NCBI RefSeq assembly: GCF_900176115.1
Contig: NZ_FWWR01000009.1
Location: 1,054,001 to 1,118,000, forward strand
Direction: 5' to 3'
Length of the DNA stretch: 64,000 bases
Source of the DNA: Peptoniphilus asaccharolyticus DSM 20463
Lineage (GTDB): Bacteria; Bacillota; Clostridia; Tissierellales; Peptoniphilaceae
The translations under genes and the position numbers were made by a program. The notes below the pieces were generated by a model. That model was not told the origin of the DNA, searched no databases, and saw nothing but the letters and a program-made list of their open reading frames with translations. The stretch's first letter is position 1. Each line of letters opens with the position of its first letter. Shown here in pieces: positions 35,462 to 44,710 of this stretch.

Positions 35462-36265
35462 ATGGAAGGAAAGAATAATGTAAAAAAAATAATTAAGTAT
35501 CTACTAGTTATAGTTATCTTTACACTATCTGCACCATTTGCTTTAAATTTACTATCAGTAGCACTTATGCATTCACTCAAATTTTTGATAAATGCAGATT
35601 TAAAAATTCTAATGAATCAATATAAACTAATAGAACTAGTAAGTGAAGTAATACTGTCTGTTTTTTATCTTATTATGTATAAACTAATATTTGGTAAAAA
35701 TATAACTGAAAAATTAGAAGATGTAAATTTATGTAAGCTAGGTAAATCTATTATAATTGGTGTAGGTGTTCCGGGAATATCATTAATATGGCTCACCATA
35801 GCTAAATATATTCCTCAATTTTCAGAAGCATTAAAATTTTTAGAGAAGTCATCACAAGATATAGTTTCTGGAAATCCCTTAATAGCTATACTGACTGTAG
35901 CCGTATTTGGACCAATTATTGAAGAAATTCTATTTAGAGGTATAATTTTTAATTCAATAGAAAAACTAAAAAAAGGAATAGCTCCTATAATTATTTCATC
36001 CATTTTATTTGGATTATGCCATATGATTTCAGTGCAAATCGTGTATACATTTTTTATGGGAATAGTTGTTGCGATAGTTTATAGCAAAACAAGAAATTTA
36101 ATATACCCTATAATAATACACATAGTTAATAACCTTTTAAGCGCTATCACAGGATTGTTACCAAATCCAATAATAGAGAAAACATTTAATATTGTAACAT
36201 TAGTGATGATTATCCCAACAATATATTTTTTACTAAAGTTAGGCAAGCAAAAACAAACCATTTAA
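35462..36265 (+). CDS. CPBP-family intramembrane protease
   Basis: This is a 267-residue membrane protein of the Rce1/CPBP (formerly CAAX/Abi) family: EEILFRG (about residues 154-160), FGLCHM (about 183-188, supplying a metal-binding His) and HIVNN near 220. Bacterial members act in bacteriocin immunity, prenyl-protein-like cleavage or anti-sigma cleavage; the role here is unknown. ATG follows the TlpA-like stop with no gap and AAGGAGG lies just inside that gene. It is the last gene of the cassette. Confidence 0.88.
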   Translation: MEGKNNVKKIIKYLLVIVIFTLSAPFALNLLSVALMHSLKFLINADLKILMNQYKLIELVSEVILSVFYLIMYKLIFGKNITEKLEDVNLCKLGKSIIIGVGVPGISLIWLTIAKYIPQFSEALKFLEKSSQDIVSGNPLIAILTVAVFGPIIEEILFRGIIFNSIEKLKKGIAPIIISSILFGLCHMISVQIVYTFFMGIVVAIVYSKTRNLIYPIIIHIVNNLLSAITGLLPNPIIEKTFNIVTLVMIIPTIYFLLKLGKQKQTI

Positions 36266-36271
36266 AAAATC

Positions 36272-36986
36272 ATGACCACCCGTTTTACGGGTGGTTTATT
36301 CGCAGGCTATAAGCCCAAGTAGTACCAACCGGCGTCTCAAGGCACTGGTTTTCACTTTTGTTCAAACCTTATTGTTTTTACCTCTTTAGCTAGCCTTTGA
36401 AAGGCTTTAAATTCTTTTTACTATATTTTTTTGAATGGATCTTCATATTCTTTTACACTTAATTTATCAATAGCTATATCGCTGTTTTTGTTCTCTTATA
36501 TGTTGCTATTGTTTTTTCGTTCAATCCTACTGTGCTTACATAATATTTTTCTGCTCAAAAATGCCTATTTCTAAATTTGTATGTTTATCAAACATCATCA
36601 GTGTTCTTTTAACTTTTAAATACCCCATGTAATTTGGTATTGCTATTTTGGATGGTATGCTTACTAACATATGTGCATGGTCTGGCATAAGATGTCCTTC
36701 TATTATCTATCTTTTGTATTTGCTTAATGTTCTAAGTATTTCTCCTAAGCTTTCTCGGTATTGATTATATATTATTTTTCGTCTATATTTTGTAGTAAAG
36801 ACAATATTATATTTATACATCCATTCTATGTGTGATAGTGAGTTTGCCTTTTGTGCCATATTAATCAACTCTTATTATATTTTAGGTCTGAACACCCTTA
36901 TTATAATATTATGGTGATTTTTTGGTATAATCTTTTGTTTCCTGCCCACATAGCGGGTAGTTTTTTGTTCTGCTCGTAATCCGAGC
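36272..36986 (-). mobile_element. Decayed IS200-type element
   Basis: Its tnpA remnant is flanked by the end hairpins of IS200: ACCACCCG/CGGGTGGT (36275-36295) on the transposase 3' side, and CTGCCC/GGGTAG (36942-36960) plus CTCG/CGAG on the 5' side. The total of ~715 bp is normal for IS200. It lies just past the CPBP gene. Because the transposase is broken, it is immobile on its own, though its ends look preserved. Confidence 0.82.
36421..36859 (-). pseudogene. tnpA: IS200 TnpA (Y1 transposase), broken
   Basis: The start MAQKANSLSHIEWMYKYNIV, FTTKYRRKIIYNQ, GHLMPDHAHMLVSIP (the HUH motif as HAH) and LSVKEYEDPF are typical IS200 TnpA. A TAG stop lies after about codon 49 and a frameshift follows near EIGIFEQKN, before the region that should carry the catalytic Tyr. 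Confidence 0.85.
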
Positions 36987-36989
36987 GAA

Positions 36990-37530
36990 ATAGATTAAAG
37001 TCGTAAATAATAAACCAGTATAATTTTTTTAATTTGCAACTATAAATTTAATCATATTATCTAAATCATCAACTTAATCCTAAATTACTAAACTCTCTAA
37101 TAAAATATTCTAAGAGAGTTTATCAATTTAGGATTTTTCTTTGTATTTTATTTATCCAGTTCATTATTTATAATAATCATAATATGTTAATAACTTTTAA
37201 GTATACTCATCAATTCACGACCTCTCTCATTAATACCTAGCTTTGAAAAGTTCCTTCGATATAGAAATATACTTCTTTTATTCTTCTTAGTAGGTTATTT
37301 AAATTATAAAATTCTAATCTACTATAACTGTTTATAAACAACTATTTCTTAATTATTATAATAGTGACTCATAATAAACAATACTTCAATAAAATGTATA
37401 AAATATAAAACATCTAAATAAGAACCTTTTGATTACTTACTTTAGATGTTAGCATAGTATTAATATTTAATTTTACAAATTACTATGATTTATTCATACT
37501 ATAATAGCACGACTTGTAATCATATAATTT
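36990..37530. other. 540-bp gene-free interval with a large stem-loop and a coding remnant
   Basis: A nested hairpin at 37077-37134 (ATCCTAAATT/AATTTAGGAT outside, AAACTCTCT/AGAGAGTTT inside) is followed by TTTTTCTTTG on the plus strand and looks like a terminator with no gene upstream. On the minus strand, 37187-37291 is open for 35 codons without a start (LYRRNFSKLGINERGREL near its middle) and ends in TAA. This could be the tail of a lost gene, but I do not recognise it. Confidence 0.4.
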
Positions 37531-38943
37531 TTAAAATGTTGAGAGTCCACTGAACTCTTGTACTCTATATATTATATTCTTCCACCATATATCTTCGGCC
37601 TCAACCTCATAGTCCATGGTGTAAACTCCACCTTCATTGTTCCAAATTCTATCAATATATTTTAAAAGTTTTTGCATTTGTGGAGTGTTTCTATTTCCTC
37701 TTACAACTAAGTCCGATTCCAAATTCAAATCGTCCAAATTTCTCCTTGTAAAGTTTGCTGAACCTCCTATAGCAGTAACTTCGTCCTTTGATTCCAACAC
37801 CAACATCTTGGAATGGAATTGCTCTCCCGAAGTCTTGTACCATTTTATTTTTATATTTTTTTCATCAGAAAGTTCTTCTGCAACTTGTTTATTAGGTATG
37901 CCTATTTTCTTTTGTCCAAATGCATCCTTATTTAAATCCAAAACCAATTTTATTTCTACATTTCTGTGAGCAGCTTCTTTTAAAACCTCAACTACTTCTC
38001 TATGTGCCAAGTAGAATAGCCCCAAGTAAAGCTTATCTCCCTCTTGCGCACTCTTTATCGTGTCTAATATGGATTCTTTTATCTTTCCCTCTGTCACATT
38101 TTGTATGTCGAATTCACCTATCTCTATGTTCTTAGCCAAGAAATTCATAGCTTCTGAATTCTTAGCAGAAAAACTTATAATGGCTTTTTCAGATTCTAAA
38201 ATATCATTTAATATTGGCCCACTCACTTTAAAAGCTATATTAGAATGTAGTGCACTCCCATCATGAGGGTTGGCAGAAGCAACTATAGCTTCTTTCTCAC
38301 TGACCACCACTTTTCTATGATTAGCTTTAAAATTCAAAAGCTTTGTGTACTCCGCTAATGACACTTTCTCTCCTTTTCTAAATACGTTCGGAAGAAAATT
38401 TCCCTTAGCCACTGGAAGGTTTTTGAAATAAGCTCTATAGTAGTTGGTGAATAGCGGGTTTGAATCTTTTATATAATCTAAGTCCGTTACCACAACCTCT
38501 ATGTTGGCTTGTTGCAATTTCTGTAAATTTTCCGGGACATATCCGCCATAAAAAGTATTTATCGGATCAACTATTACCACCATAGGCATTCGTGGATTGC
38601 TACTTCTCTTTTTCAATAGCACTTCTGTCAAGTCATTTGAAAGAGTTGGAAAAGTATTTTCTTCTCTATCATAATCGTCATTGAACAGGAAAAAATCCAC
38701 TAATAAAAAATCTTCTGCTGAATCTATAAGTTCATATACATTCTTAAAAATTTCTTGCTCAACTTTCTTATTTCCATTTTCATCAGAATAAGTTAAGTCG
38801 TACAGAAATTCAAACTTACCCTTCCGTCTCTCACTCTTATACGAAATATTGTGAGGTATTTCCCTAAAAGACTCTATTAAAAAAGCTCCTATAGGCACCA
38901 CTACTAATATCAAAATTAATACAGCCTTTAAATACATCTTCAT
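37531..38943 (-). CDS. Membrane-anchored phospholipase D-family protein
   Basis: One N-terminal membrane segment is followed by two HKD half-sites: NHRKVVVSEKEAIVASANPH (His-x-Lys) near residue 213, and FHSKMLVLESKDEVTAIGGS near 385. Both GSANF/ASANPH continuations are present, as in cardiolipin synthases and other PLD-type phosphatidyltransferases. The length is 470 residues. A GTG at 38958 lies in the GGAGG site itself, so ATG 38943 is preferred. It is second in an operon after an alpha/beta hydrolase. Confidence 0.87.
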   Translation of the reverse strand: MKMYLKAVLILILVVVPIGAFLIESFREIPHNISYKSERRKGKFEFLYDLTYSDENGNKKVEQEIFKNVYELIDSAEDFLLVDFFLFNDDYDREENTFPTLSNDLTEVLLKKRSSNPRMPMVVIVDPINTFYGGYVPENLQKLQQANIEVVVTDLDYIKDSNPLFTNYYRAYFKNLPVAKGNFLPNVFRKGEKVSLAEYTKLLNFKANHRKVVVSEKEAIVASANPHDGSALHSNIAFKVSGPILNDILESEKAIISFSAKNSEAMNFLAKNIEIGEFDIQNVTEGKIKESILDTIKSAQEGDKLYLGLFYLAHREVVEVLKEAAHRNVEIKLVLDLNKDAFGQKKIGIPNKQVAEELSDEKNIKIKWYKTSGEQFHSKMLVLESKDEVTAIGGSANFTRRNLDDLNLESDLVVRGNRNTPQMQKLLKYIDRIWNNEGGVYTMDYEVEAEDIWWKNIIYRVQEFSGLSTF

Positions 38944-38969
38944 CTTAAAATCCTCCACTTTAAGCCTAG

Positions 38970-39830
38970 CTACTTACAAAACCATCTAATTTCTTTTATA
39001 AGTTCTTCATATTTATCTGTCATTACAGCGTGTCCACAATCTTCGAACATTACAAGCTCCGCTTGAGTTGAAAAATAATTTTTGTTTACTCTTGCTATAA
39101 GAGAGTCTATTACCTTGTCTGAAGTGCCATGGATGATTAAAATTGGAACATTCTCTCTGATTTCCTTGTTAAACCTAAAACTTGCAACTGTGTTTCCAGC
39201 CTCTGATAGACATCTTTGTTTTACAACATCTTTTAAATTTCTCTCATATATTTCCGGCTCAGGCAGCTTGTTAGTATAAACTAAATTCTTCAACACTCCA
39301 TCCATTCCACAATATTTTATTTCTTCGTTGGAATGTTCTAAAAATGCTGTAACCGGATTGTATTTAACCAAATTTTGAGTTAGCGTGAAATTTATATTAA
39401 ACATTTGAGTTCTAATTCCATTCATACCCGTAGTGACTGGTAATTCTGCACCATATATTCCAATTGATGCCATTAGAACAGCTTTTTTAACTCTAAACTT
39501 CAATTCCCTATCAGCTAAGAATTCCATTACAATCCCGCCGCCAAGAGACCACCCCAAGACATAGAACTCACGTAAGTCCATTTCGAGCACAAATTGTTTT
39601 AAGTCTTCTGCAAATTCAAATATACTATGTATTTTTTTATTATATGAACTGTTGCCATATCCTCTTAAGTCTGGAGCTATTACTCTATACTCCTTGGACA
39701 ACTCTTCCATTGCCTCTGTGAAAAATATTGAAGATGATATGTTTCCATGTATCAACAACAACACAGGCCCAGAACCCATTTCTCTATAAAAGATTTCTTC
39801 TCCGTTTATATTGATAAATTTACACTCCAA
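38970..39830 (-). CDS. Alpha/beta hydrolase
   Basis: The 286-residue hydrolase has HGNISSS as oxyanion loop, DLRGYGNSS, nucleophile elbow GWSLGGG, HGTSDKVID with the acid Asp, and CGHAVM with the base His. I start at TTG 39830 with GGAGG 7 nt upstream, giving ECKFININGEEIFYREMGSG at the N-terminus. An ATG at 39872 has no ribosome binding site. It is probably cotranscribed with the PLD-type gene 26 bp downstream; a shared role in lipid turnover is possible but unproven. Confidence 0.83.
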   Translation of the reverse strand: MECKFININGEEIFYREMGSGPVLLLIHGNISSSIFFTEAMEELSKEYRVIAPDLRGYGNSSYNKKIHSIFEFAEDLKQFVLEMDLREFYVLGWSLGGGIVMEFLADRELKFRVKKAVLMASIGIYGAELPVTTGMNGIRTQMFNINFTLTQNLVKYNPVTAFLEHSNEEIKYCGMDGVLKNLVYTNKLPEPEIYERNLKDVVKQRCLSEAGNTVASFRFNKEIRENVPILIIHGTSDKVIDSLIARVNKNYFSTQAELVMFEDCGHAVMTDKYEELIKEIRWFCK

Positions 39831-39939
39831 AACTAACCTCCAAATCTTTCTTGATTTTATCAAAATCTCCAAACCATTACAATCGTGCCGATTGAAATTA
39901 TAAACTGCCTAATATATAATTTTTACAAAGGAGGGTAAC

Positions 39940-41529
39940 ATGGAAGATTTTAAAACATTACCCACAGTGGTCAGCACCAATCCAAAGCAGAATTTGCAGA
40001 TAATTCGTGCTGAACTAACTAACGATTTAAGCATCGCCTTAGACGTATTAAACTTAGATGATTTAATAGTTTCAGATATAACTTTTTCTGTTAAATATAA
40101 AGATATAGATGGAAATTTTCTATTCAACTCAAGTGAATTTTTCTACACATCTAAATCAATAGAAGTGTTACCGGAAAAAATTTACTATGTTGAGCCATTT
40201 AAAATAGACCAGAGATTTATAGATGCTCGAGGTATAGAAGTTAGAATCAGAGAGGTAACTCATATAGGCGGTAAAAACCACGTATACGATGTATCTGACG
40301 AAACCTCATATAGTTTGGCCGTTATACCTCAAAACAAACAACTAAAAATAAATAATCTGCTTGGAGATGACATAATTGCCTATGGTGAAAATTTGAGAAC
40401 TGCTTGGAAATGCGTATGCGGTGCAGTCAACCCATCCGATGTACAGGAATGTCGCCATTGCCATAGAAATAAATATTTCGTACTGAATAATTTGACTGAG
40501 TCTCTTATCAATATGAAAATTTTAAATATGTTATCTCAAACTATAAATTATTCTGAAGCTGGTAAAAAAGCTCTAACAGAAAATTTAACCAAGACACACC
40601 TCACAAAAGTTGCTCCTTCAACTGACATACTTGCCAGCATAAGAGTAAATGACGAGGGAAATGGTGTAAGAAATAAAAACAAAATCATCACCAACTCCAT
40701 CTTGGGTGTAATCTTCTTGGCTGTGCTTGTATTAGCTTTTCACTTTATAAGTGATTTTAACCAAGCTAACAACTTTGACAAGGCCAAAAAATATCTAGTC
40801 AAAGGGCAATACCAAGAAGCTTTGGACTTGCTCGAAAAAATTAAATCATCTGATAAATTTGAAACGCAACCGGTGATTGATAAAGCTGAAAAACTTATGG
40901 AGTCCAACAATATATATGAGAAGGCTAAAATTTATATGACTGAAAAGGATTATATTTCAGCTCTTATAAGCTACAAAAAAGTTCTCCCTGAAGATCTCCA
41001 CTTTCAAGAAGCACAAGATAAAATTAGCGAGATAGAAGAAATAATTATAAACAGAGCTAAAAACCATATCGATAACGGAGACCCTTATGAAGCAGCTAAC
41101 ATATTGGTCGAGCTCCAAGAAATTCTTCCTGAGTCAGCTGAGGCATCTTCTCTCTTAACATCTATAAAGTCATCTTCTGACTATGTAAATGATAAGCATG
41201 ATGATACAGAAGAATCTCCTGAATACAAAAAAAGCCGTGCCGAGATGTCTAACATTGCAAACAATCTACTGCACACTTACCAAAAAATTCAGACAGATAA
41301 AGCCAATTTGAGAACTTCTCCATCTATTGAGTCAGAAATCATAACCACCCTTCCTATAGATTCAGATGTATATGTAAAAAATACCAAGATTGAGGGAATA
41401 GAACGTATCTGGTGCGAAGTAGAAGCTCTTGACGCTTCAACTGGAGAAAAATATCAAGGTTGGATATCAAACAAAGTTATGAATAAAACAAAAGACAATA
41501 AAGATTCTGTAAATACTTCCAGAATTTAA
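39940..41529 (+). CDS. Zinc-ribbon, single-span membrane protein with TPR-like repeats and SH3b domain
   Basis: I do not recognise a named family. Residues 1-140 look like a beta-rich domain. A zinc ribbon follows: Cys158-x-Cys160 and Cys171-x2-Cys174. One membrane segment is at about 249-270. Residues ~275-405 are helical repeats resembling TPRs (AKKYLVKGQYQEALDLLEKI, AKIYMTEKDYISALISYKKV). Residues ~437-515 form a bacterial SH3 domain (KANLRTSPSIESEIITTLP, GWISNKV). The cytoplasmic ribbon and external SH3b suggest a cell-wall-linked sensor or scaffold. It is monocistronic. Confidence 0.75.
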   Translation: MEDFKTLPTVVSTNPKQNLQIIRAELTNDLSIALDVLNLDDLIVSDITFSVKYKDIDGNFLFNSSEFFYTSKSIEVLPEKIYYVEPFKIDQRFIDARGIEVRIREVTHIGGKNHVYDVSDETSYSLAVIPQNKQLKINNLLGDDIIAYGENLRTAWKCVCGAVNPSDVQECRHCHRNKYFVLNNLTESLINMKILNMLSQTINYSEAGKKALTENLTKTHLTKVAPSTDILASIRVNDEGNGVRNKNKIITNSILGVIFLAVLVLAFHFISDFNQANNFDKAKKYLVKGQYQEALDLLEKIKSSDKFETQPVIDKAEKLMESNNIYEKAKIYMTEKDYISALISYKKVLPEDLHFQEAQDKISEIEEIIINRAKNHIDNGDPYEAANILVELQEILPESAEASSLLTSIKSSSDYVNDKHDDTEESPEYKKSRAEMSNIANNLLHTYQKIQTDKANLRTSPSIESEIITTLPIDSDVYVKNTKIEGIERIWCEVEALDASTGEKYQGWISNKVMNKTKDNKDSVNTSRI

Positions 41530-41544
41530 AAAGCCGTACTCTTT

Positions 41545-41580
41545 AGACTTCACAGTTAACTTAGCTGTGAAGTCTTTTTA
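41545..41580 (+). terminator. Terminator of the SH3b protein gene
   Basis: AGACTTCACAG (41545-41555) pairs with CTGTGAAGTCT (41565-41575), then TTTTT. Confidence 0.88.
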
Positions 41581-41603
41581 GTACAACTTTTAAAGATTAA
41601 ATT

Positions 41604-41918
41604 TTATAACAATTCTATATAGTTCACAACAGGCTCTTCGTATGGATGGTGTTTTACTATAATATCTTTTACACTTTCCATATCAGTCGCTCTTATTCTA
41701 AACTCCACTTTAACTTCTTTTACTTCACTCACAACGCCCACTTCTCCAATATGTGGGTTTGCTCCCTCAATAGGTCTGAAGTGACCTGTGACGTGTGAAG
41801 TTGCAAATACATAATCATAATGTCCATCACGAAGTATACTTTTTTCGTTAAGAGCATTTACCAACTCTACTAAATTTTCTTCAGGTATAAACACTTCTAC
41901 CTTTATATATTCTTTCAC
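41604..41918 (-). CDS. NIF3/YqfO-insert-like (CutA/PII-fold) protein
   Basis: This 104-residue protein matches the PII-like insert domain of YqfO/NIF3 proteins: GHYDYVFATSHVTGHFRP, then IEGANPHIGEVG and HHPYEEPVVNYIEL at the C-terminus. The stand-alone form lacks the NIF3 metal-binding halves. Function is unknown; a regulatory or metal-linked role is assumed for the fold. Single gene. Confidence 0.75.
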   Translation of the reverse strand: MKEYIKVEVFIPEENLVELVNALNEKSILRDGHYDYVFATSHVTGHFRPIEGANPHIGEVGVVSEVKEVKVEFRIRATDMESVKDIIVKHHPYEEPVVNYIELL

Positions 41919-42067
41919 ATAATCACCCCTTATATCTATATTATAAATTATATAGCCTAATAAATTTTACCTCAACCCGTAAAGGATTAAGAAAACTCTA
42001 ATATTTTATTAAAATTTTAAAATTGTAATATGAATAAACTATATTATAATGTATTTGAGGTGATTAA

Positions 42068-43195
42068 ATGAAAATTCTTTGCGCTGGACCTACTTCAATT
42101 TCTCCAGAAGTTTTAAACGCTCTTTCCGTTTCAAAAACAAATCCTGATTTAGACCCTAATTATCAAATTTTCCATAGAAGTGTTGAGAAAAAAATTTCAC
42201 AACTTTTAAATACACAAGCCACTTCTTTCTTTATGTTGGGTGAAGGAATTATGGGCCTTGAAGCTTCAATAATTTCTCTTGTAGAACCTAACGATAGAGT
42301 TTTAGTCCTATCCAATGGATTTTTTGGAGCCGGTTTCGCCGACTATGTCAAATTTGCCGGTGGAGAGCCTACTTTATTGGAATTCGACTTCAGAAATGGT
42401 ATAGACATTGGTAAATTGGAAAGTTTTTTAGAACAAGATTCAAACTTTAAACTGGCAACTTTTGTCCACTGCGAAACTCCTTCAGGTATAACAAATGACT
42501 TAAATGCAATTACTGATGTGTTTAAGAAATATAATATAATGACCGTTGCCGACTGTGTTTCCTCTTTAGGTGGAGAAGAAATTGACTTTGATAAGAGCGG
42601 ATTAGATATCTTACTTGGAGGGAGCCAAAAATGTATATCGGCTCCAGTTGGAATAACTATTGTCACGATTTCCGAAAAAGCTAAAACTGCAATAGCTAAC
42701 AGAAAAACACCTGTCAATTCGTACTATATGAACTTTAAAAACTACTACGATTTTCAAGGCGCACCTTTCTGTTACACAATGAACGAAAACTTAATCTATG
42801 CTATGGACGTGGCTTTGGATCAATTGCTTTCAAGAAATTCAATAGAGCTTCACCGCACTTATGCTGAAATAACACGTGAGATAATAGAAGCTTCAGGTCT
42901 TGAACTCTATGCCAAGACTTGCCCGTCAAACACTGTTACGGCTGTTTTAATGCCCGAAGGGATTGAAGCTGAAACTCTACTTGAGTTGATGCGCAAAAAA
43001 AATATAGCCATCTCAAAAGGCGTTGGCTATATGAGAGAAAAACTATTTAGAATTGGACACATGGGTCAAAATATATCTGAAGATAATTTTAAATCTCTCT
43101 TCAAGTCTCTTGATGAATGTTTCGCAGAACTTGGGATTAAACTAAACGCTTCACTATACGATATGTTTTGTGAAAAAATATCTTCTGTGAAATAA
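42068..43195 (+). CDS. Class V PLP aminotransferase, alanine-glyoxylate/serine-pyruvate type
   Basis: CAGPTSISPEVLNAL is the family opening. The PLP lysine is in LGGSQKCISAPVGI (about residue 193), and ADCVSSLGGEEIDFD supplies the ring-nitrogen Asp. The length of 375 is normal. Members transfer amino groups among alanine, serine, glyoxylate and pyruvate. The start has GAGGTGA upstream. It is monocistronic with a terminator shared with purH. Confidence 0.87.
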   Translation: MKILCAGPTSISPEVLNALSVSKTNPDLDPNYQIFHRSVEKKISQLLNTQATSFFMLGEGIMGLEASIISLVEPNDRVLVLSNGFFGAGFADYVKFAGGEPTLLEFDFRNGIDIGKLESFLEQDSNFKLATFVHCETPSGITNDLNAITDVFKKYNIMTVADCVSSLGGEEIDFDKSGLDILLGGSQKCISAPVGITIVTISEKAKTAIANRKTPVNSYYMNFKNYYDFQGAPFCYTMNENLIYAMDVALDQLLSRNSIELHRTYAEITREIIEASGLELYAKTCPSNTVTAVLMPEGIEAETLLELMRKKNIAISKGVGYMREKLFRIGHMGQNISEDNFKSLFKSLDECFAELGIKLNASLYDMFCEKISSVK

Positions 43196-43200
43196 TAAAT

Positions 43201-43240
43201 AAATCCACAAAAACGGCTATCCGAATTTGTGGATTTTTAT
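43201..43240. terminator. Bidirectional terminator between aminotransferase and purH
   Basis: AAATCCACAAA (43201-43211) pairs with TTTGTGGATTT (43226-43236), with T- and A-rich flanks on both sides. It also touches the purH stop at 43241. Confidence 0.8.
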
Positions 43241-44710
43241 TTAGTGTCTAAAATGTCTTGTGCCAGTGAAGATAAGAGTTATATCTGCTCTGTTAGCTGC
43301 TTCTATAACCTCTTCATCTTTTACTGAACCCCCTGGAGAAACTGCGGCTTTTATTCCGTGTTCTTTTAATAGTTCAACAGTGTCTGCAAAGAAGAATCCG
43401 TCTGATGCTAAGACAACCCCATCAAGCTCTCTGGCTCTTTGAAGAACTTCTTCAACTGCCCAAGCTCTCTTAGTCTGTCCTTGACCTATGGCATAAGTTG
43501 CTCCGTCTTTTGCAAGCACAACTCCATTTGATGCAACGTATTTCACAGCTTTAAAAGCAAATTCTAAATCTTTCAATTCTTTTTCTGTAGGTTTTCTATT
43601 GCTAACTACTTCAAATTTTTCAAACTCAACCTCATCAAAGTCTTGAACTATTAGTCCATTTAGAGTTTGCTTAAATTGTTTTCCAACTTCAAATTCTATA
43701 AGGTTTGAAATTTCAACCAATCTTAAATTCTTCTTACTACTCAACAACTCAAAAGCTTCAGAGCTAAATTTAGGAGCTATAATTATCTCCAAGAAAATTT
43801 TTGAAAGCTCTTGTGCAACTTCTAAGTCAACCTCTCTGTTCAGTGCTATAATTCCACCAAAGATAGATTCTGTATCGCACTCATAAGCCTTTAGATAAGC
43901 TTCTCTTAGATTTTCACCAGTACCTATGCCACAAGGGTTTGTATGCTTAACAGCAACCGCTGTAGGCTCTTCAAATCCCTTTACGGCTTTTACCGCTGCG
44001 TATAAGTCGTTCAAATTGTTGTATGATAGTTGCTTTCCGTGTAGCACTTTCATATCTGCAACTTCTTCACCTGTATAGTATGCTGCTTTTTGATGTGGGT
44101 TTTCGCCATATCTCAAAATTTCATTCAATTTTAAATTAAGATTAAAGTTTTCACCGCTTAGATAATCTGAAATTGCCCTATCATATTTTGCAGTAGTCTC
44201 AAATGCCTTTATAGCCATTTTCTTTCTATAATCTTCTGTAAGAGAATCTAAGTTTTCTAAGACATCATTGTAGTCGCTAGGGTCTGTTACTATCAAAACA
44301 TCTCTAAAATTCTTAGCTGCGGCTCTTATCATAGATGGTCCACCTATATCAATCATCTCTATTATTTCATCAAAGTCATCTGTCTTTACAACAGTGTCTT
44401 CAAATGGATATAGAGTGTTGACCACCATATCAATTGAAGTTATTCCCTCTTCTTTGATTGTGGCTTGGTGAGCTTCATTGTCTCTTATGTTTAAGATTGC
44501 CCCATGAACTTTTGGATGTAGTGTCTTAACTCTTCCGTCTAATATTTCTCTCTGTCCAGTTACTTCTTCCACAGAGATAACTTTTATTCCGCTCTCTTCT
44601 AACAATTTATAGGTGCCGCCGGTAGATATTATCTCCCAGTTTCTCTTTTCAAGTTCTTGTGCGAACTCTTTTATCCCAGTCTTGTCAAAAACTGATATCA
44701 ACGCTCTCAA
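43241..44710 (-). CDS. purH: Bifunctional AICAR formyltransferase/IMP cyclohydrolase
   Basis: It carries out the last two steps of IMP synthesis. The N-terminal IMP cyclohydrolase domain has ISVFDKTG and STGGTYKLL, with GRVKTLHPKVHGAIL. The C-terminal transformylase has LRYGENPHQKAAYY, AVKHTNPCGIGTG and the final SPGGSVKDEEVIEAAN. At 489 residues it is slightly shorter than the ~510 usual. It overlaps purD by 4 bp and is last in the operon. Confidence 0.95.
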   Translation of the reverse strand: MRALISVFDKTGIKEFAQELEKRNWEIISTGGTYKLLEESGIKVISVEEVTGQREILDGRVKTLHPKVHGAILNIRDNEAHQATIKEEGITSIDMVVNTLYPFEDTVVKTDDFDEIIEMIDIGGPSMIRAAAKNFRDVLIVTDPSDYNDVLENLDSLTEDYRKKMAIKAFETTAKYDRAISDYLSGENFNLNLKLNEILRYGENPHQKAAYYTGEEVADMKVLHGKQLSYNNLNDLYAAVKAVKGFEEPTAVAVKHTNPCGIGTGENLREAYLKAYECDTESIFGGIIALNREVDLEVAQELSKIFLEIIIAPKFSSEAFELLSSKKNLRLVEISNLIEFEVGKQFKQTLNGLIVQDFDEVEFEKFEVVSNRKPTEKELKDLEFAFKAVKYVASNGVVLAKDGATYAIGQGQTKRAWAVEEVLQRARELDGVVLASDGFFFADTVELLKEHGIKAAVSPGGSVKDEEVIEAANRADITLIFTGTRHFRH

